Below, one piece after another: positions 1-10,989 of a stretch of DNA of 64,000 nt; positions within the stretch are counted from its first letter, which is position 1; each line of letters opens with the position of its first letter. Where the stretch lies: contig NW_026947485.1 in assembly GCF_034190915.1 (NCBI RefSeq), positions 34,857,519 to 34,921,518 on the forward strand, in the 5' to 3' direction. The notes under the pieces are model-generated. The model did no database searches. It had not been told where the DNA came from and saw only the letters and a program-made list of their open reading frames with translations. The position numbers and the translations under genes are program-made. The DNA is from Cavia porcellus. Lineage: Eukaryota > Chordata > Mammalia > Rodentia > Caviidae.

Positions 1-524
1 TAAAAACACCTTCAGTGAGAAGACAGACAGGCTTTACCTAAGTAGAACAGCTCAAATTGAGTTTCAATCAAGCAGTGACTAGTAACGGCTGAAACAGAAA
101 GCTGCTTAATTGATACATAGGCACTTACTACATGGTACTACATCAGATGCCTAATGGTAAGAGAAATTACTACTACGAATTAAATGCCTACTAAAAATGT
201 TTCTGTCGTCAAGTAGGGACTCATGATGAACCTTATTTCAAGACAGTTACCTTTTTATTCTTTAAATATCTTTATAACTTTTCTCACTACGTATTTGCAG
301 TACATAATGACTACATTCATTGTGCAGAATTGGTACATGTACAACACATCTTAACTCCTTCTTTATCTTCTCCGTTCTTTCTCTGTCCTATGCATGGTAT
401 GGTTATGGAAGCTAAAGTGCAGTGGACTGCACATATGAAATTGTGCCAACAAATCTCATCTACTGTTTTTCACAAGCTGCATTTCTATCTCATTTCCAGG
501 TAATGTAAGTCTATTTTGCTTGAG

Positions 525-670
525 TAGTAAGGGCAAGAGCACAGGCTTCAAAATGAGGAAAACCTGGGTTTGATTACTGAATCTGTCACTTGCAGTGGAT
601 GTTTTTTAACTTTCTGGGGCATTACCGTCTGGTGGTGAGTACAGATGAAATAATGCAAGGATTAGATGAT
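525..670 (+). repeat. MIR SINE fragment
   Basis: The order of motifs follows the MIR consensus: an AGAGCAC-type start, CCTGGGTTTGA, TCTGTCACTTG, then TTAACTTTCTGGGGC and a GATGAAATAATGCAAGGATTA stretch. It is heavily diverged, as expected for an ancient tRNA-derived SINE. A possible 3' remnant (AGTGCTTAGAACTTGG) lies near 865. Confidence 0.7.
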
Positions 671-1169
671 TTTTAACTGTTTTTACTGTGAAAACATCAA
701 TAATAATAAAAACAAAGAGTGTAACAAACTTCTATGTATCCATTGCTGGTTGAGTTATCAGCAATTCATAATAAATCCTGTCTCCTCTTGTGCTCATCAC
801 TACCTTTATCAGAGTATTTTGAAGCAAGGCATTCAGGTGATGCTCTTAAGTATTTGTAACACAGTGCTTAGAACTTGGTCAGAGCAAGTCAGTTGTAGCT
901 GATATTTTTCTCAGGTCTGTTAAGATGGACTAGTTACTTACAGTCAACCCAAAGGATGTGATGATCAACAAATTTCAATAGGTAAGAATGAGCATCAGGA
1001 AATAAGTTAGATCCTAAAGTAGTTTTGCAAACTCAACCACATAACACCATCATATATGTCGCTGTATCTCACAGAATCTGCAAGAGATGAATTACTGTGA
1101 TAGAAACAACTAGCTGCCAATCTAGTATTCATTATCCTAGGCCTTCCTCATAAAAGCACCCCAATAAAT

Positions 1170-1600
1170 ACTGTTGGAGTCAGCAATGTGTCCAACTTAA
1201 AAACAAAATGAAACAAAACAAAATGTCCTGCTACATTTCCCTGCCTTTCTCGCAGATGTGGTGGCCAATAATATGTAAGTTGAAATCACCTGAGCCTCGA
1301 GACTGCTGTGCCTTTGCCTGTGTAGAATGCAGTCATAGCAGCTGAGCTGCCATAGCTATTCTCAAACATCAGGTGACTTTGAGCACTAGAGTCAGGGCTG
1401 AGAATAATGGAGCCAAAAGATAAAGAGAGCCTGGACACACTGATGACATCATGGAGCTGCGATACAGAGTTGGACAATACGTCTCTAGGCTTTCTGTCAC
1501 AGAAGAGAAAATGAAACCTTCTTTGTTTAAGCCACTGTTATTTCAAGGTTCTGTTACTAACTGCTAAATGTAATTTCTAACTGACACACTCATCTAATTA
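1170..1600 (+). mobile_element. MaLR LTR remnant (MLT1-like)
   Basis: The 3' part reads TTTAAGCCACTGTTATTTCA, then GGTTCTGTTACTAACTGCTAAA, the characteristic end of MLT1-class MaLR LTRs. Upstream purine-rich sequence with MLT1-type wording (TGGAGCCAAAAGATA, GGAGCTGCGATACAGAGTT) fits the same LTR. The 5' edge is uncertain. Confidence 0.6.
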
Positions 1601-1699
1601 GCATAAGTGATGTCATCCTCAGGAAACTTTCTCGGAATTTAGATATCTCTAAAATCCAGTTACTGAGAAAAGCAAAACTGTCTCCCTCATAATTTGAGG

Positions 1700-2320
1700 C
1701 CAGAAGACATGTATAATATCCTCCCCCGGGCTGTCACTCAGTCAAGTTGTAAATATTTAGTTTTCTTAATCTGCCCTCATGTATCAACTCTTCCAGTCCC
1801 TTAATCATCTTTGATAGATATAACACAAAAATGCCTCTGAGCTGGGTGGTTAAAAAGCAACAGGGGAGGCAAACAGCTTTGAAAGCCAGGCTTGAAGCCA
1901 TTTTTATGCATGTAGGTGTAACCCTGGGTGGAATGTGACAATCAAGACAAATGTTATTAGGTAGAAGTCTAATCCGTGGCGTGGAGCTGTGTGGGCCCCA
2001 GGCACGTCTGCAGTTTGCTTCCAGCGCTAGATGCCAGATCCCATTTCCCTTTGGCTCACTGAGATTTGCTTAACCTCCTTAGACGGTAGAGCAATAGACT
2101 GAGAAAAATACAAACTGCCTCATGTTGAATACATAGTAGACATCTCATTTGACAGGAATCCATAATCACGCCCTAACAACCTGGAAAAAGCACAGAAACC
2201 ATGACACTGAGGATAACTGATTGACAGCCATAACCATTTCACACAAAAAACCATTCCTTCGAGGATTTATGTGTGTGAAAGAGCTTGGTGGAAGGTTTTT
2301 TATGTGTTATAATAACCTTA
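1700..2320. other. Unassigned intronic sequence, moderately GC-rich
   Basis: I recognise no repeat family and no coding potential here. Local GC is higher than in neighbouring sequence between about 1950 and 2060 (GGGCCCCAGGCACGTCTGC). It could be old unique sequence or a conserved non-coding element. Confidence 0.4.
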
Positions 2321-2334
2321 AAGTAATGGCTTGA

Positions 2335-2690
2335 ACTGCTTGACTAGATTTTTTCTAAATCTTCTGATTTATTAAATTATAGCATATCCATACTATGAAA
2401 GACTATGAAGTCATTAGAAATTATACAGTAGAGAATATTTGATATCATAGAAAAATACTTGATATAGCCTATTTGTAGTCACTGAATGTAGCTGAATTAA
2501 ACTATTAAACTGTATATACTGTATCATACATATTATTATCATGACAATAATTATATATTTATAGAATAAAAGATTGGATCTTAGTATACCAAAAATGTGA
2601 ATTGTGTGATTGAATCAAGCTTTGTGTTTCTCTGTATTTTTCAAATTTCCTTTTAAATAAAAGTTGACTCTTTAAATAAAAGAAATACTT
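2335..2690 (+). mobile_element. L1M 3' end remnant
   Basis: The wording CATATCCATACTATGAAAGACTATGAAGTCATTA, then an AAAAATACTTGATATAG stretch, ACTGTATATACTGTATCATA, and finally TTTCTCTGTATTTTTCAAATTT followed by AATAAA, is that of old L1 3' ends. No reading frame remains. Confidence 0.7.
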
Positions 2691-3189
2691 AAAATCCAAC
2701 TAAACATGAGAAAACATTCAAGAGGGTATTTTAGAAGTTCCAGCATGAAAAACAGGATGGCAGGTTCGAGAGCCAAACTGGGAGGTGGCAGGCAGCTGGC
2801 CTGAACTTGTGTCTCAGCACTGCTAAAGATGTAGTCATTGTCCCATGTAAAGTATCTCACGGGCAGAATGACTACCCTGCAACTGGACCAGAATTATTTC
2901 CACTTTTTGGATCTGAATTTTTACAGTCTTCATTTTCTGCTTATTATGAAAATATATTATTTAGTAAACACTTCGTGTATTTTTGAGAGCCAAAGAAAAC
3001 AGAATAATCACTGTGTTGAGAGACAGGAGTAAGAAACTCAGGCATTCAAGTCATTGCCTTGAGATAATCTCACATGGCAAGAACAGAAAGAACTAAAAAC
3101 GTGTAGGATTGAAGTACTCAATCTTATATAAAGAGCCCTCTTAGAACTAGCTGGCCAATAAGCTCACACAGAAGCCTACAAAAACTAGT

Positions 3190-3231
3190 CTTTTGGATGC
3201 AGAGAAATTGGGGCTTTTGGATGCAGAGAAA
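3190..3231. repeat. 24-bp tandem duplication
   Basis: CTTTTGGATGCAGAGAAA occurs at 3190-3207 and again at 3214-3231 (period 24). Confidence 0.9.
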
Positions 3232-3264
3232 CTAGGCTTAAGAAGACTATTAAACATGTTAAAC

Positions 3265-3440
3265 TTAATTTTTACATACAATTAAAAACTTTTTTTCTAA
3301 AGAGCTTGATCTGACAAGAATTTGAGAATTTTGCCAAGAGTGCAAAACCTATTTAATTTTACCATACAATTACAATCTTTAAAAGAGGGTTGACAAGAAT
3401 TCATTTAAGAAAATTTGCCAAAAATGCACAAAATTGTCTT
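3265..3440. repeat. Diverged tandem duplication, period about 88 bp
   Basis: Two blocks share the order TTAATTTT..ACATACAATTA, then GACAAGAATT, then TTTGCCAA.A.TGCA. They start near 3265 and 3353. The copies differ by substitutions and small indels, so the duplication is not recent. Confidence 0.6.
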
Positions 3441-3599
3441 TTTACATAGTTCTGTTATCTACCAAAAGGCAAAAAATCTGCAAAAATGAAACTATAAAAA
3501 ACATCATAAATGGTTTTAAAGTGATTGATACGCAGATCTTGTCTTATAACAAATAAACATGTATATTCAGATCCATTCCCCCCTCGCCCTGCCCCCGTC

Positions 3600-4070
3600 C
3601 CCAAATCTTCTACCACTGCTTCCTGTTACTGGGCCCACGCCTGAGGTCACTGCTCAAGGAGCTTAGGACACACTGCTGCAGAAGGACAAGGGCCGGTTCA
3701 AGTGGCAAAGCAGGTGGACAGGCTCCTCACATCACCATCACGGTGAGGGGAGTGCTGTGCTTACTAGTACTTATGTCAGACGCTTGTATCAGGCATGGAA
3801 CTGCCTTCCTTGCCCGAAACATTTCTGCCAGCACTGTCAGTAGATCTAGTTCAGGTCGTATTCACAATCATGGTACCCCATTCAATAATATTTCTGACCA
3901 AGAAACTTATTTTTACAGCCAAATGAGGCAACACTCAAAGTGCTAGAATTCCCTTTTCTTGGTGTGTATCTGTCCATCCAGAGGGAACTGCATTGGCAGG
4001 GGTGGAATGGCACAGGTGAACGTTAGCTATGATACAACTTACAGAAACTACTTACAGAACTGGAGTGCTG
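3600..4070 (+). pseudogene. Endogenous retrovirus pol (integrase) fossil, ERVL-like
   Basis: The plus strand carries a decayed integrase-core segment. A frame open from 3743 to 3946 includes the element NHGTPFNNISDQETYF, the conserved integrase-core layout around HG-P and SDQ. Further along, near 3990-4010, a TGGCAGGGGTGGAATGGCAC stretch falls where the integrase core continues, in another frame. The upstream part is out of frame, and no LTR or other retroviral gene adjoins it. It is broken, short and non-functional. I favour class III (ERVL) from the wording, but the family assignment needs a database. Confidence 0.6.
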
Positions 4071-4079
4071 AAATACTTT

Positions 4080-4500
4080 GTAATATATGTTCTTTTGTAC
4101 CTGCCTTACTTCACTAAGTACAATGCTTTTAAGCTCATTTTGCTGTATAAATCAGAATTTCATTCTTTCTGAAGGCCAAATAATACTCCTTTGTACGTAC
4201 ATATCACATTTTGTTCCTTTCTCCATCTGCTGATGGCTAATTGTTATTCTGTATTTTGGCTGTGTGAAGAGTACTGCTAAGAACATTGCTGTATGCTAAT
4301 CTATTACAGTCCCTGCTTTAACATTTTTGAAAAATTATCTAGAATATATATCTAGAAGTGGAATTACTGGATCATACATAGGGCAGGGCTTTGCTTTCTG
4401 AGGAATAGAAACATAGTTTTCTACATTTTACATTCCACAAGGACTCTGATTTTTCATCATTATCAATATTTGTTATTTTATTTTTTTGTTTTTAAATAAA
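4080..4500 (-). mobile_element. L1 3' end remnant, antisense
   Basis: The plus strand reads as the reverse complement of an L1 tail: TTACTTCACTAAGTACAATG, AATACTCCTTTGTACGTACA, CTCCATCTGCTGATGG, and ATCTAGAAGTGGAATTACTG. It is interrupted by point decay and has no ORF. Confidence 0.75.
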
Positions 4501-4639
4501 AGCCATCCTAAAGCAATATTTCCCCTACTATTTTATATGAGTAGCATTAGTAGTGATTAACATTTTACCAGACATTAAGAATCACATCTCGCCTAAAATG
4601 GAGGACTGTGAAGGCCCAGGCTTGAAATAAATGCAATAA

Positions 4640-4765
4640 CTCATGAGACTGGGCTGGGGTTTAGCTCAGTGGCATAAGTGCCTGCTTGGCAAACACAAAG
4701 TCCTAAGTTCGATCCCTGGTACAAAAATTACCCCCAAAAAACAAAAATAAAAAACTGATGAGACT
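4640..4765 (+). mobile_element. ID-like tRNA-derived SINE with target-site duplication
   Basis: The body 4651-4754 starts GGGCTGGGGTTTAGCTCAGT (A-box region), carries GTTCGATCC (B box) and ends in an A-rich tail. It is flanked by CTCATGAGACT (4640-4650) and CTGATGAGACT (4755-4765), a one-mismatch target-site duplication. It is an insertion, not a functional tRNA gene. Confidence 0.92.
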
Positions 4766-5225
4766 TTGAGTCTCGTTTGCTGGGGGAAGGAGGAGAATGC
4801 TTTTACATAATAAATGTTTACTTTATACTAAGCAGAAGCATGAACTTCTAAGATACAAGTATAGGGCAGGAATGGGTATATAGAATAACAAAAACGGTAG
4901 ACCTTAAAACTCCCAGGCCACTTGGCTCTAAGGGCCATCAATTCCACTCTTCCCCTTTCTCTGATCTGTACGCAGCAGAGGGGCCTAAACATTTGGCTGT
5001 TTTCTAGGCTCCCAGCTAGATCCTGACAATGAGAGACCCTAGCAGGGAAATGAAGGGCAAACAAAAAGTAGAAGCCAGTGCATTGATCATGCTTCCTCCT
5101 CACACTGCAGGACACCTCTAGCAATGGCTGCATTCTCTGCCTGGCTCTGCTACCCATAGTGTCTCAGTTTCCTTCAGGTGCCTCTGTACACTACTCACCT
5201 GTCTCACCTTGGTATTTCAGCTAAG

Positions 5226-5262
5226 GGATGTGGTGGTGGTGGTTGTGGTGGTGGTGATAATG
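5226..5262. repeat. Imperfect (GTG)n microsatellite
   Basis: GATGTGGTGGTGGTGGTTGT is followed by a further GGTGGTGGTG run. It is short and interrupted. Confidence 0.85.
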
Positions 5263-5279
5263 GCTTCTTCATGTTGCTG

Positions 5280-5397
5280 CTGAGCTATGGGGTGTTTTTT
5301 TTTTTTTTTTGGTGGGGCTGGGAATTGAACTCAGAACCTCACACTTGCCAGACAGGCATTGTGCCACTCAGAGCCAAATCCCTGGCTCTGAGCTGTG
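5280..5397 (-). mobile_element. ID-like SINE, antisense
   Basis: A T16 run is followed by GGGAATTGAACTCAGAACC, CTTGCCAGACAGGCATTGTG and CCCTGGC, the reverse complement of an ID-type SINE. CTGAGCTATG (5280-5289) and CTGAGCTGTG (5388-5397) look like target-site duplications. Confidence 0.88.
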
Positions 5398-5403
5398 AAT
5401 ATT

Positions 5404-5453
5404 CTTAATGTCCCCTGTTTGATTCTCACTTAATGTCCCCTGTTTGATTCTCA
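5404..5453. repeat. Perfect 25-bp tandem duplication
   Basis: The 25-bp unit starting CTTAATGTCCCCTGTTTGAT occurs at 5404-5428 and identically at 5429-5453, directly beside the SINE at 5280-5397. Confidence 0.95.
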
Positions 5454-5752
5454 AATTCTCATTAATCTGTGTAACCAATTCTCAGCATTAAATTCTCTTT
5501 CAGGTAAATACTTAAATTGGTTTTTATTTTTCATGATAGACCTTGATTTATATAAGATCTAGTAATGATATTTGAGTACATTTAATGATACTGGGAATTG
5601 ATTAAAGTCTTTAGCAAGTGGATTAGCTAGTTCTGTTTTCTAAGAAGAAAAACAGAGAGACGTAAGGTGGCCTTTTAAAAGTCACTTAAGCACTCACTAT
5701 ATGACAAAACCTAAGAAAAAGGTTAGGTCACCTACAGAAATTTCTAATAATA

Positions 5753-5796
5753 CTGACTGGTTCTTTTTTTTTTTTCTTTTCCCATTTTTTTTTCAT

Positions 5797-5839
<43 letters not shown>

Positions 5840-5933
5840 TCAGTACCAGGGATCAAACTCAGGACTGTCTGTTTGCAAGGCAGATGCTTATGCCGCTGAG
5901 CTAAATCCCCAGCCCCCATTCTGACTGGTTCTT
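5753..5933 (-). mobile_element. ID-like SINE with (TTTA)n tail, antisense
   Basis: The body reads (plus strand) CAGTACCAGGGATCAAACTC through GCCGCTGAGCTAAATCCCCA, preceded by T-runs and a long TTTA array (about 5795-5839) grown from its A-rich tail. Perfect 13-bp target-site duplications CTGACTGGTTCTT lie at 5753-5765 and 5921-5933, so the insertion is fairly recent. Confidence 0.95.
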
Positions 5934-6769
5934 ATGAGGTATGATAATGACACTTCTATTTAGCTTTTCTGTTTTCTACAACTCTTCACTTCAACCTTTT
6001 CAAAACCTAATTTTTCAGTGTCAAAAGTAACGTGCTAGTACAATTCTGATGGGTTTTTAAATCGGGTTTTCAAAAACTGTTTTTCCATAATGATCTTAAC
6101 TAATCCCTCATATACAGACAGTAATAAAACTTTCAGTTATCTTGATTGCAATATTATTTTTTTCCTCCTACAAACTGCTAAAACTCATCACTAAGCCTAT
6201 CTTTCAATGGTTTTCACGCATGTGCGTTTCATGACCCTCTATCATGTGAGTAGCTATTTTTTTCTACTTATTAAATGTTTTTTTTTTTTCTCTTTAGAAG
6301 TTTGTCTCTTCTTTCATTGATCATAATCAAAGATTTTTCCTTTGTTTTCTTTACTGGATGGTATTTTTTTATTTAAAACCTGCGTTGCTTTTGGCTAGCT
6401 AGATGAGGTCATTCAGTCTCACAATGTATACAGGTAGAATTGGGAGGAGGAGTGTACAGGTCCTTAGTGTCTTCTTTGCAAATAACTTGTATATAGAAAA
6501 ACATCAATAACTTTTCTTCCTTGTTCTGTTCAGACTTAGAATAATATTTATTTATTTTCTAGTGAAGAGGAATTGGGGGTTTAGATGTGAAAATATGAGA
6601 AATGAACCATGACTGCCATTACGATGTATGTAGGTGTACCAGATTGACTGCTTGTAACTTTAAATCAGCTTGGTTAGTGGTACAGGCACAAACCCTAGAC
6701 TTAGGGATTTATGATATTCTGTACACATTAAACCTTATACTTACCACAGACCTCTAAACCTATAGCCCT

Positions 6770-7600
6770 GAATTATTATGAATTTAGTTTTTGTCTTATG
6801 GATTTATTCTTTCTGGACAGTCATATGTAATTCCTAGCCATGTATACAGAATTATATAACATATGGTCTGTTGTTGTTACCTTTTTTTACTTAGCTTATT
6901 TTCAAGATTCATTCATGTTCAAGTATGTGGTAGCCTTTCATTTATTTTCTAATTGCCAAATATGGCCCATAATAAGTATACACCACAGGTATGCATTCAC
7001 AGGTGATGGACACTTGGTAGTTTCCACCTTTAAGTAATTATGATGATGCTGCCATGAACACTCACGTGTAACTTTTTGTGTGGATGTGTGTTTTCACTTC
7101 TCCTGGGTGTACATATCTAGAAGTAGGATTGCTGGATCACACAGTAACTCTATGTATCTTTAAGCTTAAAGGAATGACAGACTGTTACCCAAAACAGCTA
7201 TACCATTGTACACTCCCTAGTGGTATATATGGGTCCCAATTTCTCTGCATCCTTGTCAACACTTGCTATTATTTGCCTTTTTAAATTGTAGTTACCCTAC
7301 TTAGTGTAAAATAGTATCTTCGATTTGTATTTTCCTGATGGCTAGTGATTTTCCATGTGCTTATTAACTATCTATATATCTTCTTTACAGAAATTACTAT
7401 GCTTATTACTATCTATGTATGTACTTTAGAGAAATGTATATTGTAACTTTTGTTTATTTTAACTGTGTCCTTTTTTTTTTTTTGGTATGAGGAATTAAAC
7501 TTAGGAACTTGTGCTTGCCAGCCAGGTGTTGTGCGACTGAGCCATATTCCTGGCACCTGTGTTGTCTTTTTAACAGAATTTTAAAAAATTCTTTAGCAGA
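6770..7600 (-). mobile_element. L1M 3' region, antisense, split by a SINE
   Basis: The plus strand reads as the reverse complement of L1 ORF2-end/3' sequence: TATCTAGAAGTAGGATTGCT, CAGACTGTTACCCAAAACAG, TGGTTTCC-like and TTGTCAACACTTGCTATT elements in the expected order. The ID SINE at 7471-7555 is inserted in it. No intact frame survives. Confidence 0.8.
7471..7555 (-). mobile_element. ID-like SINE inserted in L1, antisense
   Basis: A T-run is followed by GGAATTAAACTTAGGAACTT, GTGCTTGCCAGCCAGGTGTT and a CCTGGC end. The flanks AACTGTGTC and ACCTGTGTTGTC suggest a decayed target-site duplication. Confidence 0.85.
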
Positions 7601-7799
7601 TATTTAGTGGGAATTCACTTTTAACCTGGTTTGTGCTAGATCCTGTGTTGTGTTGCAAGCCACCTCTTAATACTAAGCATACCCTAGTGCTCTGATTTTG
7701 GTTTCCAAATAATATTTCTAAGTAAAAGAAAGTAGGAGTCTGGGGAGAATGGCTGATTTCAGGAATGGAAGGAAAAAAATACAAAATGAGCATAGGAAA

Positions 7800-8235
7800 C
7801 CTGTTGTACTACCAGTAATCAAAGATAAATGGGGTCAGGTCAGATATCTGAGACAATTTGAATCTCAATAACAGTAAAAGTTATAATGAATTCTGATTTC
7901 AGTGATGATAGAAAACCTTGTTTGGAATTAGTTCCCCTATTGTGGGCCAAGCATAAAACTTAATCAAATAATTAAATGTTCATATGCTGAACAAGGGGCA
8001 GCAAAATACTGTGAGCCCTGGGGAGAGTGAAGGCAATGAAGTAATTACAATCCCAGCTTACCATCTGGAGGCATTATCTATGCTACAGTGCAAACATTAT
8101 GTATATGTGTATTATCTGTATACATATATATGTGTGTGCAAATATAGTTATACACAATTTAAACACCTCAATGTGTATATGTGTATATAACTATACATAC
8201 AAGAAATACATATTTGCATTATATATATGAACTAT
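7800..8235. other. AT-rich intronic sequence with TATATG/TGTATA low complexity
   Basis: From about 8098 to 8235 the sequence is a degenerate mix of TATGTG, TATACA and ATATAT words. I recognise no repeat family before that. Confidence 0.5.
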
Positions 8236-8239
8236 GTAT

Positions 8240-9840
8240 ATGTGACATGTGTGTATGTTTTATGAACACATCATTGGACTGCAGTGGAATATACATTTGT
8301 TACTGTTACATCTGCAGGAGATAGCAAGATAGATCATACACTGAGCCATTATAGAAACAAATATAACACATGTTAATGAAATGAATTAATTTCAGAGTAT
8401 ATCATTTGACCATAAAACAATTAAACTACAAGGCAATAACAAAAAGGTATTGGGAATATTTCTGTATCTTTGAAATGTAAGCAACACATGTTTGAATGTC
8501 ACAGGAAAGCATAAGAAAAAAATTTTGAATTGAATGGTTGAAAATACAACACATCCATTCTCATTCATTGGTGCATAGCCTCTGGCTGCTTTCGTACTAT
8601 AGCCAAGTACTTACAAAAGAGATTAAATGGCTCACAAAACCTAGAATATTAATAGAGGATCTCTATAGAGAGAGTTGGTCAACTTTTGCCTTACTGATAA
8701 TATGAGGAAAACATATTACCAATATAAGAAGTTAATTAGAGGCTACTACTACAGATCCTACAGATAGCTGAAAAATAGAATGGGAATATTTTAACCCATT
8801 GTATCAATGACTTAGTGATTTAGATCACAAGACTAAGTTTTTAAAAATATACCATTTTAAAATGGGTATACAGGTATTAGAAAATATAAATACCATTATA
8901 TATGAAATAGTAAGGAAAATCCACTCAAAAAGAAAAGTTCAGGTATAATAGTTTCATTAATGAATTCTACCAAGCACTTAAGAAATTATACTAGCATTCT
9001 CCTCACCCTTTTAATTTGGTCCTGGGGACTAAACATGTGGTTATCATACTTAGCTACATCTGCAGCCCTTTTTTATTTTAGAACAGGATTACGATAAGTC
9101 AGAAAATTTCCCAAGCAGGGATCAAGCTTAAAATTCTCCTGCCTCAGCCTCCCAGACTACTGGGATTGGAGGAATGTATCACCATGCCTTGCAATACCAA
9201 TCGTATTAACTCTTACAGAATACAAAGATTGGGAAAAACATTGCCAAGGATGTGATGAGAACTCCGTTGGCAGTTTCAAATATGGTTAAACATGCTCTCC
9301 TGTGACCCAACTATTCTACTTCTATGTAATTGCCAAAGAGAATAAGTATTTATGGAGACAAAAGCTTTCACCAGAATTCATGATCAATACATCATAAGAG
9401 GCAGTTTTATGTAGTAAGGAGCTGAAACTGGACACAACTCAGACACCCAATAACAGGTGAGTGGCAAAACAAACTGTAACATTGTATATCCAAAAGTATT
9501 ATCTAACTCAACTGTAAAGTTCTAAAAATTTGTTGGCATAGATGAAACTTGAACCATTATTCTGAGTGAAAGAAGCCTGCTACAAGAATATGAGCTATAT
9601 GATTCTATTAATGAGAAATTCTAGAACAGACAAAACCAAACCATGGTGGTGATATCAGAATAGTGGTTTCCTCCAGTAGGAAAGAGGTAAGAGTAATCTT
9701 CTTGGGTAATGGACATGTTCTCTATGTTCACTGTGGGTATAGGTTACATGTATAATTTGTCAAAACTCACCTAACTGAATATTAAGAGTTGTTGCATTTA
9801 CTGTAAATTATAGCTTAATAAAAAATTAAAAAACAAAAAA
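8240..9840 (+). mobile_element. Old L1 (ORF2 to 3' end), split by SINEs
   Basis: L1 ORF2-derived wording appears at several points: GAATTCTACCAAGCACTTAA near 8960, TGACCCAACTATTCTACTTC near 9305, ACACCCAATAACAGGTGAGT near 9445. The 3' end (GTTACATGTATAATTTGTCA, then AATAAAAAATTAAAA) is near 9745-9840. All frames are broken. A pair of SINE fragments at 9011-9193 interrupts it. Confidence 0.75.
9011..9193 (-). mobile_element. ID-like fragment plus B1-type SINE, antisense
   Basis: 9011-9068 resembles the antisense 3'/5' arms of an ID-like SINE (GGTCCTGGGGACTAAAC ... CTGCAGCCC). From 9069 the sequence is an antisense 7SL-derived B1-type SINE: CTCCTGCCTCAGCCTCCCAG, ACTACTGGGATTGGAGG, CACCATGCCTTGC. 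It may be one dimeric B1-ID element or two insertions. Confidence 0.75.
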
Positions 9841-10524
9841 GTGATGATTATGACACAATGAATACTTTGAAAATAATCCATGAGTACAACATAAGTGAGC
9901 AGTAATGAGAGGGAATGGCAGATGGAGACAGTAGGAAGGAGAAGAAAAAGGTCTTTTCCATGCAAGAGTATCGGATAATAATGTTTCAGACAAGGTTTAT
10001 CGAAGTGTATTGGTAAGTGTATTGGTAAAATTTCAGAAAGAAGAAAATCACACTGTTGAGGGTTTACACCCTAGGGTTTATGCCCATGGATTATTAAAAT
10101 AGTAACACAAGGAACTAACAGTATATTTTCAAAGAGGAAGTCCGGCAGTCATTACCTTAACAAATGGTCAAGCGTGGCTTTATGGTTGGCAACACAGCCA
10201 GACTGAGTGGAGTGGGAAGCATAAAATATTACCTACGTCATGTTCACGACAGAAATGGGCACACTGGATGTAAGCACAAAGAGATGCCAGATGATTCAGA
10301 TCTTTCTTGACCCCTAGTCTAGACTAGACACTTATTCAAATATTACACATCATGTAAAATAGAGGGATTAGATGAGACTGTTGTAGATTAGTGGAAGCTA
10401 AAGAGATAAAACAATGTGTGAACCTTGACTGGAACCTGGATATTTTAAAAATCTAGGTGACATTTTTGAGGAGTGATTGGGGAAATAGAACTATAAACTA
10501 TATGTTGGATAAAATCTTGAATGA

Positions 10525-10985
10525 AGGTTGATTTTGTTGGGTGTGGTATAGTAAGCAGAATAATTGCCCTTTAAAGAAAACTATGACTATGTTATTTTAA
10601 ATGGAAAAGCAAATTTACAGATGTGATTAAAGTTAAATACCTAGAGATAGGGAGACTATCCTGAATTACTTGGTGTATCAAATCTAATTATATAGATTAA
10701 CAGTGGAGACCCTTTCTTGGTTGTCTCAGGGAATGAGATGTTATCTTGGAAGAAGGGTCAGAGAAATTAAAGATGGAAGCAGAGCAAAGAATTAGGTTGG
10801 ATGCTGGAAAGTGGAAATAGATTCTTTCCATATATTCCAGAAAGTAATCCAATGCTGCAGATACCTTGATTGTAGCCTACTGAGATTTGTGTGGCACATT
10901 TCTCAATCACAAAAGTATAAAACAACATAACTGTGTTGTTTTAAGCCATTATATTTATGGTAATTTGTTAGACTAGCAACATAAA
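10525..10985 (+). mobile_element. MLT1 (MaLR) LTR
   Basis: The 3' end GTGTTGTTTTAAGCCATTAT, then GGTAATTTGTTAGACTAGCAAC, is diagnostic of MLT1 LTRs. The 5' part has AGTAAGCAGAATAATTGCCC, TTACAGATGTGATTAAAGTT and GGAAGCAGAGCAAAGAATTA in the expected order. Confidence 0.85.
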
Positions 10986-10989
10986 AGTA

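Noticed and set aside
3743..3946. 67-codon open frame as a host gene
   Set aside because: It overlaps a decayed retroviral integrase segment, with the upstream part out of frame and no LTR, promoter or splice context.
4651..4754. tRNA gene (A box and B box visible)
   Set aside because: The A-rich tail, target-site duplications and many sister copies show an ID-like SINE. The cloverleaf is not intact.
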